Source: Candidatus Gastranaerophilales bacterium (GTDB lineage Bacteria > Cyanobacteriota > Vampirovibrionia > Gastranaerophilales > Gastranaerophilaceae). Taken from it: DNA of 45,010 bases. The stretch lies in the NCBI GenBank assembly GCA_017560095.1, contig JAFYOU010000010.1:1-45010 (forward strand). Reading direction: 5' to 3'. This document shows positions 16,073 to 25,590 of this stretch, one piece after another. A program made the translations under genes and the position numbers. Each line of letters begins with the position of its first letter. Position 1 is the first letter of the stretch. The notes beneath the pieces are model-generated. The model did no database searches. It was not told the origin of the DNA and worked only from the letters and a program-made list of their open reading frames with translations.

Positions 16073-17023
16073 ATGAGGAGAGCAACAAAGAAGATGAAAA
16101 ATCCATTTGGCTTTATTTTCAAAATTGAAAAAACAACACCTAGCCATATCTCATTTAGAATTTTTGGAATAAAATTAAATTTTTTAAATCCCTCAATAAA
16201 AAAAGAACGCAAAAAAATAGCCGCCTATTATCAATCATTCACTAATGCCAGTGATATTCCTAAAGCAACGGGTGATTTAAGATTAATCCAAAATGCTAAT
16301 ATGGGTTTTTTATCAATATTTGACAAAATTTGTGAAGAAAATGACTTAAAATACTGGCTTGATTTTGGCACTCTTTTAGGAGCAATACGTCACGATGGCT
16401 TTATTCCTTGGGATGACGATATAGATATTTCAATGCCAAGAGATGATTACGAAAAATTAATTGAAAAATTTAAAAATGGATTTGAAAATCACCCTGAACT
16501 AAGTTTAACGTTTGAAAACAATAAAAAAAGCAAATGTTTTATTAAATTCACACACAGAGATTCAAACAATCTTTTTATAGATATTTTTCCATATGATTTT
16601 TATTATTCAAAAATAAACAATGAAGAAAAACTCGAACTTTCAGTTTTAATAGACAAAGTAAGAAAAACTAAATTAAACAAAAAATTTAAAACAATAGAAG
16701 AAATAAAAGAAAATTTTAAAAATATAACTTCTAAATATATTCTTAAAGGAAAAAATCCAAACACGCAAGAAGGTGCATTATTTATGGGAATAGATTTTCC
16801 GCATTCGCACACAAGAAAAGTAATGGATTTTGAAACAATATTTCCACTTCAAAAAATCAAATTTGAAAATAAAGAATTTAGTGCACCAAACAATCCAATA
16901 AGTGTTCTTGAGACAGAATTTGGAGATTATACGAAAATCCCTAAAGATTCATATCCAAGACATTCAAACTATAACGATATAACCAAAGAAGAAAGAGAAT
17001 TACTAGAAAATCTGGCTAAATAG
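16073..17023 (+). CDS. LicD-family phosphotransferase
   Basis: A 316-residue protein. The catalytic core is YWLDFGTLLGAIRHDGFIPWDDDIDISMPRDDY (about 94-126), with D114, D115, D116 and D118 the probable metal and phosphate ligands, as in LicD and fukutin. LicD proteins move phosphocholine or similar phosphoalcohols from a CDP donor to a glycan. An N-terminal RIFGIKLNF (29-37) precedes a basic helix. It is the first gene of the operon; the next starts 8 bp on. The start is uncertain: ATG 16073 lies very near the promoter, and an in-frame ATG at 16094 with GGAG 13 bases upstream is the alternative. Confidence 0.85.
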   Translation: MRRATKKMKNPFGFIFKIEKTTPSHISFRIFGIKLNFLNPSIKKERKKIAAYYQSFTNASDIPKATGDLRLIQNANMGFLSIFDKICEENDLKYWLDFGTLLGAIRHDGFIPWDDDIDISMPRDDYEKLIEKFKNGFENHPELSLTFENNKKSKCFIKFTHRDSNNLFIDIFPYDFYYSKINNEEKLELSVLIDKVRKTKLNKKFKTIEEIKENFKNITSKYILKGKNPNTQEGALFMGIDFPHSHTRKVMDFETIFPLQKIKFENKEFSAPNNPISVLETEFGDYTKIPKDSYPRHSNYNDITKEERELLENLAK

Positions 17024-17030
17024 AGGATAT

Positions 17031-18104
17031 ATGAGCATTTTTGATATTTTTAAGAAAAAACAAAAAACACCAATAATCAAAGATAATACAGTATTAGTTT
17101 GGGAAGCTTGTAGCTTATCACATGCAGAAGTTGTCCCTGGTTTTGTGAAATACTTTGCCGATTTGGGTTATCATGTATCAGTTTTGGTTGACCCAGACAG
17201 GCTAAAAGAGGGTCTTTTTGATAAATTCAACCTACCAAACGTTACGTTTAACGAAATCAAAACAAAAGACACAAGAAAATTCTTTTTAAATGCCGATTTA
17301 AGCAGCCTTAAAGCCGTTATGGTTACAACTGTTGGAAAGATTCATAATGAAATAGGCTACAACGATTGTTTTGATACATTTAACGAAACTCTTAATAAAG
17401 AAAAATTATTATTAGTAGAACATGATATTAAAGCGGCAGTTGATAACAATGTTTTAGATGAAAATATCATTACACTTCGAGAAATGGACTATAAAGGTGC
17501 AAAAACAGTAGCTATAAATCCACATTATTTTGGAGATGTTAAAATAACTCCCAAAAATGAAGATATAGTAAATTTTTTAACTGTAGGCATAATAAGACCA
17601 AGAAAGAAAAATAATTCAACAATAATCAATGCCGTTCTTGAGCTTCACAACAAAGGAATTACAAACTTCAAAGTAACAGTTGTTGGTAAAGGAAAAATTA
17701 AAGACATCCCGAAAGAAATAAGAAAATATTTTGATATGAAAGGCAGGTTGCCATTCAACAAAATGTATGAAGAAGTTGAAAAAGCAGATTATTTAATCAC
17801 TTCATATGATACAGATAACGAAAAACACCAACGCTACATTACAACAGGCACAAGCGGTAATTTTCAACTTATATATGGCTTTTTGAAACCTTGCATAATA
17901 AACAGAACATATGCACCACTCAATTCTTTTAACGAGGATAATTCTATAATTTACGATGAACCAAACCAATACGCTCAAGCGATGGAAAAAGGAATTAAAC
18001 TAACAAAAGAAGAATACTCAAATATGCAAGAAAAACTAAAAACAACGGTTGATGGCATATACAAAAAATCACTAGAAAATTTAAAAGGAATGTTAGAAAA
18101 GTAA
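17031..18104 (+). CDS. GT-B glycosyltransferase (GT4-like)
   Basis: A 357-residue protein. The N-terminal domain starts with VLVWEACSLSHAEVVPGFVKYFADLGYHVSVL (about 22-53). The C-terminal half begins NFLTVGIIRPRKKNN (about 183-197), followed by VTVVGKG and KGRLPFNKMYEEVEKADYLITSY, the usual GT-B layout of donor-binding domain and acidic patch. It probably adds one sugar to the surface polymer. AGAGGATAT precedes the ATG; its stop overlaps the next start as TAATG. Sugar and linkage cannot be read from the sequence. Confidence 0.7.
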   Translation: MSIFDIFKKKQKTPIIKDNTVLVWEACSLSHAEVVPGFVKYFADLGYHVSVLVDPDRLKEGLFDKFNLPNVTFNEIKTKDTRKFFLNADLSSLKAVMVTTVGKIHNEIGYNDCFDTFNETLNKEKLLLVEHDIKAAVDNNVLDENIITLREMDYKGAKTVAINPHYFGDVKITPKNEDIVNFLTVGIIRPRKKNNSTIINAVLELHNKGITNFKVTVVGKGKIKDIPKEIRKYFDMKGRLPFNKMYEEVEKADYLITSYDTDNEKHQRYITTGTSGNFQLIYGFLKPCIINRTYAPLNSFNEDNSIIYDEPNQYAQAMEKGIKLTKEEYSNMQEKLKTTVDGIYKKSLENLKGMLEK

Positions 18105-19051
18105 TGACAAAAGAAAAAGAAAAAATATTTGTCATAATTAACTCATATCTCGTTGGAGATATGCTTTTGGTAAATTCATTAGTACAAAACATTAAAAGAC
18201 TATATCAAAATTCAAAAGTTATAATGTTAACCAATAAAACCTTTTATGATTTATCTAAATACCAAAAAGATGTCGATGACGTAATAATTTGGGATAGACA
18301 CGGCGAACACAAAGGGATTTTAGGAATGTTTAAATTCATAAAAAACTTTCCATATAAAAAAATATTTGCATCATTTCCAATATACGCCACCGATAGACCA
18401 ATTATGCTTGGTTTTTTGTTGGGTTCTAAATACAACTTATTTTATAAAAAGAATAATATATTTGACCTATTTAAAAAATCAAAATATTCATTAATAAAAG
18501 AAGACTTAAAGATTCAAACTCAGCACGTAAATCTTTTAAAAGGAATAACAAAAGAAGAATTCATAAATTATCCAATTAAATATTTTGTAGATGAAAAAAC
18601 TGTTTCGCCAATCGAAAACCAAGGTAAATACTACGTTTTATGTCCAATTAGTTCAAAAAGAATTAAAGACATGCCTTTTGAAACAATTGTCGATTTAATC
18701 AAAACTCTTCCTAATAAAGTTGCACTTTTAGGAAGTGGCGAAGTTTCAAAAGAACTATCGGAAAAATTAAAAAATTACAATTTTGAAAATTTAATTGATT
18801 TGACAAATAAAACAACTCTTCAACAAGCTGCAAAAGTCATCAATGAATCAATAGGAGCAATTGCAGTTGATACAGGTTTAATGCATATGTCTTGCGCACT
18901 GAATAAACCAACTGTTGCGGTATTTTACCAAGGTACAAAATCAGAATTTGCACCCGATGAAGAAATTTATAATGCAAAATCTATTTTCAAAAATCAAACT
19001 TGTGATAATATAATAGAAACATTAAGCGAGCTTATAGATAAGGTGAAATAA
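18104..19051 (+). CDS. GT9-family (heptosyltransferase-like) glycosyltransferase
   Basis: A 315-residue protein like ADP-heptose:LPS heptosyltransferases. The N-terminus has VIINSYLVGDMLLVNSLVQNIKRLYQNSKVIMLTN, the family's 'GD.l...P....l' region. The C-terminal donor site reads CPISSKRIKDMPFETIVDLI (about 183-202), VALLGSGEVSKEL, and IGAIAVDTGLMHMSCALNKPTVAVF (about 254-278), with the D-T-G-x-x-H motif. It acts at the cytoplasmic face on LPS core or a related glycan, supporting a Gram-negative envelope. It starts 1 base inside the preceding stop (TAATG). Confidence 0.8.
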   Translation: MTKEKEKIFVIINSYLVGDMLLVNSLVQNIKRLYQNSKVIMLTNKTFYDLSKYQKDVDDVIIWDRHGEHKGILGMFKFIKNFPYKKIFASFPIYATDRPIMLGFLLGSKYNLFYKKNNIFDLFKKSKYSLIKEDLKIQTQHVNLLKGITKEEFINYPIKYFVDEKTVSPIENQGKYYVLCPISSKRIKDMPFETIVDLIKTLPNKVALLGSGEVSKELSEKLKNYNFENLIDLTNKTTLQQAAKVINESIGAIAVDTGLMHMSCALNKPTVAVFYQGTKSEFAPDEEIYNAKSIFKNQTCDNIIETLSELIDKVK

Positions 19052-19052
19052 A

Positions 19053-19946
19053 ATGGCTAAAATACCAGTAATTTTAACTTTTGACAAAAGAATAATTTTA
19101 GCCGGAGCTGTTGCAATACAAAGCCTCATTGATAATGCAAAAGAAACAACAGAATATGATATTTACGTTTATCATCCAGATATTGATAATAAAACAATAA
19201 AAGAATATCAAAAACTTGTTGAAGGCACAAAACACTCTCTCACCTTTGAATATATTTCAAAAGAAAGGTTTAAAGGTGCCCCAATAAATAAGGGTGGCTC
19301 ATGGACAGAAATAGTTTATTATCGTTTATTAGCACCAGAATTACTTCCTCAATATGATAAAGTTATTTATTTTGATACAGATGCGATAATATTGGGTGAT
19401 CTTGAAGAAGTTTATAATGATGATTTAGGCGATTATGATTGCTCCGCAGTTGCTATGGAAATAAATAACGACAAGATGATTAGTCATAAATATTTCCCCG
19501 AGAATAAACACGATTTAACATTTATCTCATCTTTTATTGTTTTCAACACAAAGAAAATGAGAGAAACAAATTTTGTAAAAAGAATTTTTGAAAACATAGA
19601 AAAATTCAACACAAGATTGAAATTTTTTGATGTAGATTTATTGAATTTAACTTGCGAAAAAATTAAAGAATTGCCATATCGTTATGGAGTGTTCCAAAGT
19701 ATTTATTACCATGATAATTTTACAGGCGGATACGAATATTCATTTTTGAAACATGTATATAGTGATGAAATATTGCAAAAAGAAAAAGAAAACACGATAA
19801 TGCTTCATTTTGCAGGAAAACCAGGTAAACCTTGGAGATTTAAAAATCCACCAAAAGAATTTCTAAAATATCAAAACAAGCTACCAAAAAAACTTATTAA
19901 ATACACATTTAGGGATTTCAGAAAAAGACTATTTAGCAAGGTATAA
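19053..19946 (+). CDS. GT8-family glycosyltransferase (LgtC/RfaJ-like)
   Basis: A 297-residue retaining glycosyltransferase. The nucleotide-binding start is KIPVILTFDKRIILAGAVAIQSL; the DxD metal motif is FDTDAI (D108-T-D110); and the late HFAGKPGKPW (about 262-271) is the family's HxxGxxKPW signature. These enzymes usually add galactose or glucose to LPS outer core. It starts 1 bp after the GT9 stop and ends directly against the GT2 start, so it is part of a tight operon. Confidence 0.85.
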   Translation: MAKIPVILTFDKRIILAGAVAIQSLIDNAKETTEYDIYVYHPDIDNKTIKEYQKLVEGTKHSLTFEYISKERFKGAPINKGGSWTEIVYYRLLAPELLPQYDKVIYFDTDAIILGDLEEVYNDDLGDYDCSAVAMEINNDKMISHKYFPENKHDLTFISSFIVFNTKKMRETNFVKRIFENIEKFNTRLKFFDVDLLNLTCEKIKELPYRYGVFQSIYYHDNFTGGYEYSFLKHVYSDEILQKEKENTIMLHFAGKPGKPWRFKNPPKEFLKYQNKLPKKLIKYTFRDFRKRLFSKV

Positions 19947-20729
19947 ATGTTATCAATAGTAATTCCGACACTACAAAAAAATAAAGAAATATTATACAAC
20001 CTTATCGATTCGCTTGATACGGATAAATCTGTTGGAGAAATATTAATTATTGATAACTCTCTTAAAGGAATAGATTATATCAGTCAAAAAGTTAGAGTAA
20101 TTACCCCAAGTGAAAATCTCTATGTAAATCCAAGCTGGAACTTAGGCGTAAAAGAAGCAAAGTATGATATAGTAGCTTTATTTAATGACGACATAAGCGT
20201 AAGCGAAGATTTTTGTACTAACGTAATATCAAAAATGATTCCCAATATGGGAATAGTTGGCTTTAATTCAGGCGATTATATGGAAGTATGCGATAAATTT
20301 AGTGAACAACCACAAAAAAGCATAATTGAACTTGAGCCAATTAAATATATGGATAAATATTTTGGTGTTGCAATGTTCTTTTTTAAAAGTGCATACGCTC
20401 CAATACCAAATGATATGAAAATTGTTTATGGCGACAATTGGCTTATTTACAATTGTCAAAATAATAAAAGAATTTGCTACAGAATAAATGGGCAAAAAAT
20501 ACTGCATATCGGCAGCCTCTCATCTTCAAACCCAAAATTAAAACCAATATGCAAAAACGATTCAAAAATATATAAAAAATTGACAATGACATTCAAAAAA
20601 AGAATGATGTCATTCGAAAACTGCTGGGATTGTTATAAATTAAGACTGTTTGGATTAACTTTTAAAATCAGAAAACACAAAGAAAAAGGAGTTAATCATG
20701 ACAAGACTGGCAATTTTTGCACACTATGA
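19947..20729 (+). CDS. GT2-family glycosyltransferase
   Basis: A 260-residue inverting glycosyltransferase. LSIVIPTLQKNKEILYNLID starts the GT-A fold; LIIDNSLKGIDY and NPSWNLGVKEAKYDIVALFNDDISV (about 61-85) carry the acidic NDD (80-82) in the DxD position, as in rhamnosyltransferase-like GT2 proteins. The C-terminus has LRLFGLTFKIRKHKEK, resembling RIFGIKL in the LicD protein of this operon. The 3' end overlaps the next gene by 32 bp. It may use dTDP-rhamnose made by the downstream genes; this is inference. Confidence 0.75.
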   Translation: MLSIVIPTLQKNKEILYNLIDSLDTDKSVGEILIIDNSLKGIDYISQKVRVITPSENLYVNPSWNLGVKEAKYDIVALFNDDISVSEDFCTNVISKMIPNMGIVGFNSGDYMEVCDKFSEQPQKSIIELEPIKYMDKYFGVAMFFFKSAYAPIPNDMKIVYGDNWLIYNCQNNKRICYRINGQKILHIGSLSSSNPKLKPICKNDSKIYKKLTMTFKKRMMSFENCWDCYKLRLFGLTFKIRKHKEKGVNHDKTGNFCTL

Positions 20730-21597
20730 CAAAAACAATGAAATTGAAGATTATGTCATAGAGTATCTAAAAGGACTAAAAGAAGTAGCGGATAATATTA
20801 TTTTTGTCTCTGATTCAGACATTTCACAAGAAGAGCTTGGTAAAATATCTAATCTAACAAAACACATTATATCAGGTCGCCATGGTGAATATGATTTCGG
20901 GAGCTATAAAAGAGGCTTCTTGTGGGCATATGAAAATGAAATTTTAAAAGACTGCAAAGAACTCATTTTTGCAAATGATTCGTGCTATGCACCATTATAT
21001 CCATTTCAAATAATGTTTGACAAAATGGAAGATACCCCAGCTGATTTTTGGGGTGCAACATTAAATGATAATAAGAAATTCAAAACAGATGAAATAAGAA
21101 ATCACGTTCAAAGCTTCTTTCTTGTGTTCAAACCTCAAGTTTTTAACAATAACTGTTTTAAAGCTTTTATTGAAAAAATTTGCGCCCAAAAAACAAAAGA
21201 AGATGTTATCAATAAATACGAAATAGGTTTATCAATTTATCTTCAAGAACACGGCTACAATTGTGATGCATATTCAAAAATAAGCAAAATAATTAAAGAT
21301 TCCCAAGTTGGAAGATATAAAGAAATGGTAATAAGAGAAAAATTACCCTTACTTAAGAGAAATGTAGTTTTAAAAAAAGAAATAAAATCTGTTTATCCAA
21401 CAAAAATCAAACAATTGATTTCAAAAACACAATACAATTATGATATAATCAAGAAAGATTGCGATAAAAATGAAATAAAAGTAAGCAATTTAAAAGATTA
21501 TTTGCGCATATTTAAGCAATTCAAAAGAAAGATAATTAGAGTATCAATTAAAAATGGATATGTGACACTATTTAACAAAGTAAATATAAGTTGGTAG
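20698..21597 (+). CDS. Rhamnan synthesis protein F (RgpF)-like
   Basis: A 299-residue protein with the RgpF layout: RLAIFAHYDKNNEIEDYVIEYL at the start, then SGRHGEYDFGSYKRGF (about 60-75), LIFANDSCYAPLYPF and DFWGATLNDN (about 92-125), and HVQSFFLVFKPQVF (about 139-152). RgpF proteins act in assembling rhamnose-containing wall or O-antigen polysaccharides. AAGGAG lies seven bases before the ATG, confirming the 32-bp overlap with the GT2 gene. It directly precedes the dTDP-rhamnose genes, matching that role. Shorter than streptococcal RgpF, so it may be the core domain only. Confidence 0.85.
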   Translation: MTRLAIFAHYDKNNEIEDYVIEYLKGLKEVADNIIFVSDSDISQEELGKISNLTKHIISGRHGEYDFGSYKRGFLWAYENEILKDCKELIFANDSCYAPLYPFQIMFDKMEDTPADFWGATLNDNKKFKTDEIRNHVQSFFLVFKPQVFNNNCFKAFIEKICAQKTKEDVINKYEIGLSIYLQEHGYNCDAYSKISKIIKDSQVGRYKEMVIREKLPLLKRNVVLKKEIKSVYPTKIKQLISKTQYNYDIIKKDCDKNEIKVSNLKDYLRIFKQFKRKIIRVSIKNGYVTLFNKVNISW

Positions 21598-21610
21598 CAG
21601 GGGAGTAAAT

Positions 21611-22168
21611 ATGCCATTTGAATTTATAAAACAAGAAATCGAAGATGTAATATTAATTAAACCAAAGGTTTTTGGTGATAATCGCGGATTTTTTATGGAA
21701 TCTTATAAAAAATCAGAATTTTTTGAAAACGGAATAACCGTTGAATTCAATCAAGATAATCATTCAAAATCAACTGCGCAAGTATTAAGAGGACTTCATT
21801 ATCAAGCATTTCCTTATGCGCAAGCAAAACTAGTAAGATGCTCTAAAGGAAGAATATACGATGTAGCAGTTGACATTAGACCGAACTCAAAAACTTTTGG
21901 AAAATATGTTAAAGTAGAATTATCGCAAGAAAATAAACAGATGCTATTTATTCCAGAAGGATTTGCTCATGGTTTTGTTGTATTATCCAATGAAGCAGAA
22001 TTACTATACAAAGCCTCAGGAGAATACAATCCACTTGCCGACAGAGGCATTTTATGGAATGATAAAAGCATAAATATAAATTGGGAAATTGATTTTGAAC
22101 CAATTTTATCTGAAAAAGACAAAATTCAACCAAGATTAGAAGAAATTAATTTAGAGGAGCTAAAATAA
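21611..22168 (+). CDS. rfbC: dTDP-4-dehydrorhamnose 3,5-epimerase
   Basis: A 185-residue cupin-fold enzyme, the family's normal length, for the third step of dTDP-L-rhamnose synthesis. Marks are FGDNRGFFMESY, QDNHSKSTAQVLRGLHYQ with the catalytic His, KLVRCSKGRIYDVAVDIR, and FIPEGFAHGF. It is first of the four rhamnose genes; GGGGAG precedes the ATG. Its stop overlaps the rfbB start (TAATG). Confidence 0.95.
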   Translation: MPFEFIKQEIEDVILIKPKVFGDNRGFFMESYKKSEFFENGITVEFNQDNHSKSTAQVLRGLHYQAFPYAQAKLVRCSKGRIYDVAVDIRPNSKTFGKYVKVELSQENKQMLFIPEGFAHGFVVLSNEAELLYKASGEYNPLADRGILWNDKSININWEIDFEPILSEKDKIQPRLEEINLEELK

Positions 22169-23148
22169 TGAGATTGTTAGTTACAGGTGGCGCAGGTTTT
22201 ATTGGTAGTTGTTTTGTGAGACATATATTAAAAAAACATCCTGAATACAAAATTATAAACTTAGATGCCCTAACTTATTGTGGAAATTTAGAAAATCTTG
22301 ATGATTTAAAAAACAATCCAAATCATCAATTTGTTAAAGGCAATATATGTGATAGAAAATTAGCTCAAGAATTAATTTCCGAAGTTGATTGCGTAGTTAA
22401 TTTTGCTGCAGAATCTCACGTTGATAATTCAATTAAACATCCAGAAATTTTTGTTGAAACAAACGTTCAAGGCACATTAAACCTTCTTCAAGTTTCAAAA
22501 GAACTAGGAGTTGATAGATTTTTGCAAGTTTCAACCGACGAAGTATATGGAACATTAGGAAAAACTGGCTATTTTTATGAAACAACGCCACTAGCTCCAA
22601 ATTCACCATATTCCGCTTCAAAAGCAAGCGCAGATATGCTTGCTAGAGCATATTATGAAACATACAAAATGCCTGTTTTAAACACACGTTGTTCTAATAA
22701 TTATGGCCCATATCAATATCCAGAAAAATTAATTCCATTCTTTATTTCGCAACTTTTAAAAGGTGAAAAAGTTCCAGTTTACGGTGATGGATTGAATGTT
22801 CGTGATTGGTTATATGTGTATGATCACTGCGAAGCAATTGATGTTGTATTACATAAAGGTAAAGTTGGTGAAGTATATAATATTGGCGGACACAATGAAA
22901 AAACCAATCTTGAAATTACTCATTTAATTTTAGATGCCATGGGTAAAGATGAATCCTTAATTAAATATGTTGAAGATAGACTAGGTCACGACCGTCGTTA
23001 TGCAATCTCAAACGATAAAATTACATCAGAACTTGGTTGGGCGCCATCGATTACTTTTGAAGAAGGCATCAAACTAACAATTGATTGGTATTTAAACAAC
23101 CAAGATTGGATTAAATCAATAGAAAACAAGAAAGCGAGTCTTGTTTAA
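22168..23148 (+). CDS. rfbB: dTDP-glucose 4,6-dehydratase
   Basis: A 326-residue extended short-chain dehydrogenase. TGGAGFIGS (6-14) binds NAD; VSTDEVYG holds T123, D124 and E125; and YSASK gives the Y148/K152 pair. It converts dTDP-glucose to the 4-keto-6-deoxy sugar, the second step of the pathway. Somewhat shorter than many homologues (about 340-360), but no motif is missing. It overlaps rfbC and rfbD by one base each. Confidence 0.95.
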   Translation: MRLLVTGGAGFIGSCFVRHILKKHPEYKIINLDALTYCGNLENLDDLKNNPNHQFVKGNICDRKLAQELISEVDCVVNFAAESHVDNSIKHPEIFVETNVQGTLNLLQVSKELGVDRFLQVSTDEVYGTLGKTGYFYETTPLAPNSPYSASKASADMLARAYYETYKMPVLNTRCSNNYGPYQYPEKLIPFFISQLLKGEKVPVYGDGLNVRDWLYVYDHCEAIDVVLHKGKVGEVYNIGGHNEKTNLEITHLILDAMGKDESLIKYVEDRLGHDRRYAISNDKITSELGWAPSITFEEGIKLTIDWYLNNQDWIKSIENKKASLV

Positions 23149-23969
23149 TGAAAGTTTTAGTAACAGGAGCAAACGGTATGCTTGGGCAAGATTTATGCCC
23201 ATATTTAGAAGATCTCGGGATGATGGTTATTCCAACAGATTGCGACACAATGGATATTACTGATTCTAAGCAAACTGACGAGGTAATTTCGCGCGTTCAT
23301 CCTGATTTAATTATACATTGCGCAGCATATACAAACGTTGATAAAGCTGAAGTTGATTTAGAATCTGCCACAAAATTAAATGTATTGGGCGCTAAAAATG
23401 TTGCTATTGCAGCCGAAAAAATCTCAGCTACCATGGTTTATATTTCAACAGATTATGTTTTTGACGGTACAAAAACGACACCATATTTACCTAGCGATAA
23501 GCCAAACCCATTAAATCACTATGGTTTAACAAAATATCAGGGTGAATTAGAAGTTCAAAAACATTGCAAAAAGCATTATATTGCAAGAACTTCTTGGCTA
23601 TATGGAATCCATGGAAATAACTTTGTAGAAACTATGCTAAAACTTGCAAAAAATGATGAATTAAATGTTGTAGATGATCAAAAAGGATGTCCTACTTGGA
23701 CAATTGAGCTAATTCAAGGAATATTAAAGCTTTTAAATAAGCCATATGGCATTTATCATGTTTGCGGCTCAGGCTTAACAACTTGGTACGGCTTTGCAAA
23801 TGAAATCTTCAAAAAAGAAGATTTAAAAGTAAATCTAAAACCTTGCACAACCGAAAAATTCCCACGTCCAGCTAAACGCCCACACTATAGCGTTATGGAA
23901 AACGACGGAATAACAAGAAACTGGGAGATTGCACTTGGGGATTACTTAAAATTAAGAAAGGGGATATAA
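23148..23969 (+). CDS. rfbD: dTDP-4-dehydrorhamnose reductase
   Basis: A 273-residue reductase for the last step, forming dTDP-L-rhamnose. VTGANGMLGQD (5-15) is the NAD(P) site; YISTDYVFDGT and NHYGLTKYQGE carry the catalytic Ser/Thr and Tyr-x-x-x-Lys; GCPTWT lies in the substrate domain. It overlaps rfbB by one base and abuts rfbA. Confidence 0.95.
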   Translation: MKVLVTGANGMLGQDLCPYLEDLGMMVIPTDCDTMDITDSKQTDEVISRVHPDLIIHCAAYTNVDKAEVDLESATKLNVLGAKNVAIAAEKISATMVYISTDYVFDGTKTTPYLPSDKPNPLNHYGLTKYQGELEVQKHCKKHYIARTSWLYGIHGNNFVETMLKLAKNDELNVVDDQKGCPTWTIELIQGILKLLNKPYGIYHVCGSGLTTWYGFANEIFKKEDLKVNLKPCTTEKFPRPAKRPHYSVMENDGITRNWEIALGDYLKLRKGI

Positions 23970-24848
23970 ATGAAGGGTATTGTTCTAGCGGGCGGCTCAG
24001 GCACAAGATTATATCCAAGTACAACAGTTGTTTCAAAACAACTGTTACCAATTTATGATAAACCAATGGTATATTATCCTATTTCTGTTTTAATGTTAGC
24101 TGGAATCAAAGAAATACTAATTATTTCAACTCCTCAAGACTTGCCAAATTTTGAAAAACTACTAGGTGATGGTTCACGTTTTGGCGTTAAATTTTCTTAC
24201 AAAGTTCAACCAAGTCCTGATGGACTTGCTCAAGCTTTTATTTTAGGAGAAGAATTTATTGGCAACGACTCCGTTGCGCTAGTACTAGGAGATAACATCT
24301 TCTATGGACAAGGATTTAGCGCAATGCTTAAAAATGCAGTTGAAAAAGCGGAACTAACAAAAGAAGCAACTGTTTTTGGATACAATGTTAAAGACCCACA
24401 AAGATTTGGTGTTGTCGAATTTGACAACAACGGAAAAGCAATTTCCATTGAAGAAAAACCACAAAATCCAAAATCTAAATATGCTGTAACTGGCTTATAT
24501 TTCTATGATAATTCAGTTGTCGAATATGCGAAAAACCTAAAACCATCAGCTAGAGGCGAACTTGAAATTACCGATTTAAACAAAATTTATCTTGAAAAAG
24601 GTAGATTAAATGTTGAACTTTTTGGCAGAGGATTTGCTTGGCTTGACACAGGAACTCATAAATCGCTTCTGCAAGCAAGCCAATATGTACAAACAATTGA
24701 AGAAAACCAAGGTATTAAAATTGCCTGCTTAGAAGAAATTGCATACGGAATGGGGTTTGTTTCAAAAGAAGATTTATTAGAACAAGCATCCAAATTTAAA
24801 AGCAATGAATATTACAACTATATCAAAGAATTTCTTGGTAACAAATAA
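23970..24848 (+). CDS. rfbA: Glucose-1-phosphate thymidylyltransferase
   Basis: A 292-residue nucleotidyltransferase for the first step, making dTDP-glucose. [16 protein letters not shown] (1-16) and [16 protein letters not shown] are signature motifs; VLGDNIFYG carries the metal-binding Asp; [10 protein letters not shown] completes the active site. AAAGGGG precedes the ATG. It is the last gene of the run, and its end overlaps the convergent HAD gene by 26 bp, with no room for a separate terminator. Confidence 0.96.
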   Translation: MKGIVLAGGSGTRLYPSTTVVSKQLLPIYDKPMVYYPISVLMLAGIKEILIISTPQDLPNFEKLLGDGSRFGVKFSYKVQPSPDGLAQAFILGEEFIGNDSVALVLGDNIFYGQGFSAMLKNAVEKAELTKEATVFGYNVKDPQRFGVVEFDNNGKAISIEEKPQNPKSKYAVTGLYFYDNSVVEYAKNLKPSARGELEITDLNKIYLEKGRLNVELFGRGFAWLDTGTHKSLLQASQYVQTIEENQGIKIACLEEIAYGMGFVSKEDLLEQASKFKSNEYYNYIKEFLGNK

Positions 24849-25590
24849 TTTCACTCAATGAATTACAAACATATTTCGATGTTCTTAATAATTCATCTGC
24901 TTTGATTTGTCCTGACGCTACCAAAACCACATTTTCAATTTCTGCATTTTTAGCACTTATATAATCTATTGGAGCATCTCCAATCATAAGTGTCGTTTTT
25001 GAATTTGCATTCAATTTTTGAAGTGCTAACAATGTTGGTTTTCCGCTCTCTTTTGCGTCTTTATGAGATTCTCTTCCAATTACAATATTAAAATATTTTT
25101 CCCAACCAAATTGTTTCAGAGTCAATTTTGTAGAAATAATTGAATCAGATGTAACAATGCCTAGTTTTACACCTTGTTTATATAATTTGTCAACAAAATC
25201 AATAGCTTCGGGTATTGGTTTTGTATAGTCTAAAATATTTTTATAAAATTCATCTGCAACTTCATCAAAAAGCTCTTCTAGTTCCGATATGGTTGCATAA
25301 ATGTGCAAATCTTCTAAATTTTTACAAAATATTTCAATTATTTTGGAACGAGAATAAAGAGCCGTTATTCCATCTGATAGCATTTTTTTAGATTGCACAT
25401 CATATCCTAAAAAAGAACACAACTTTTCAAACATATCATTTTTAAGATTATATTTTTGAATAACTGCAAGAGAGCGTAGCTCCGTCATTTTCCCCCAAAA
25501 ATAATGCAAATCGATTAATGTCCCATCCTTATCAAAAAGAACAGTTTCAACATTATTGATTTGAAAATTGTTAGTTTTTAAATTAATCAT
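24823..25590 (-). CDS. HAD-family phosphatase
   Basis: A 255-residue HAD hydrolase. Motif I is [10 protein letters not shown] (nucleophile D20, acid/base D22); motif II is the Thr/Ser in GIVTSDS; motif IV is [15 protein letters not shown]. The helical cap (about 28-135) is of the phosphoglycolate-phosphatase type, so a small phosphorylated metabolite is likely. ATG overlaps the stop of the LdpA-like gene (ATGATTAA), so the two are coupled. The substrate cannot be named. Confidence 0.8.
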   Translation of the reverse strand: MINLKTNNFQINNVETVLFDKDGTLIDLHYFWGKMTELRSLAVIQKYNLKNDMFEKLCSFLGYDVQSKKMLSDGITALYSRSKIIEIFCKNLEDLHIYATISELEELFDEVADEFYKNILDYTKPIPEAIDFVDKLYKQGVKLGIVTSDSIISTKLTLKQFGWEKYFNIVIGRESHKDAKESGKPTLLALQKLNANSKTTLMIGDAPIDYISAKNAEIENVVLVASGQIKADELLRTSKYVCNSLSEIICYQEIL

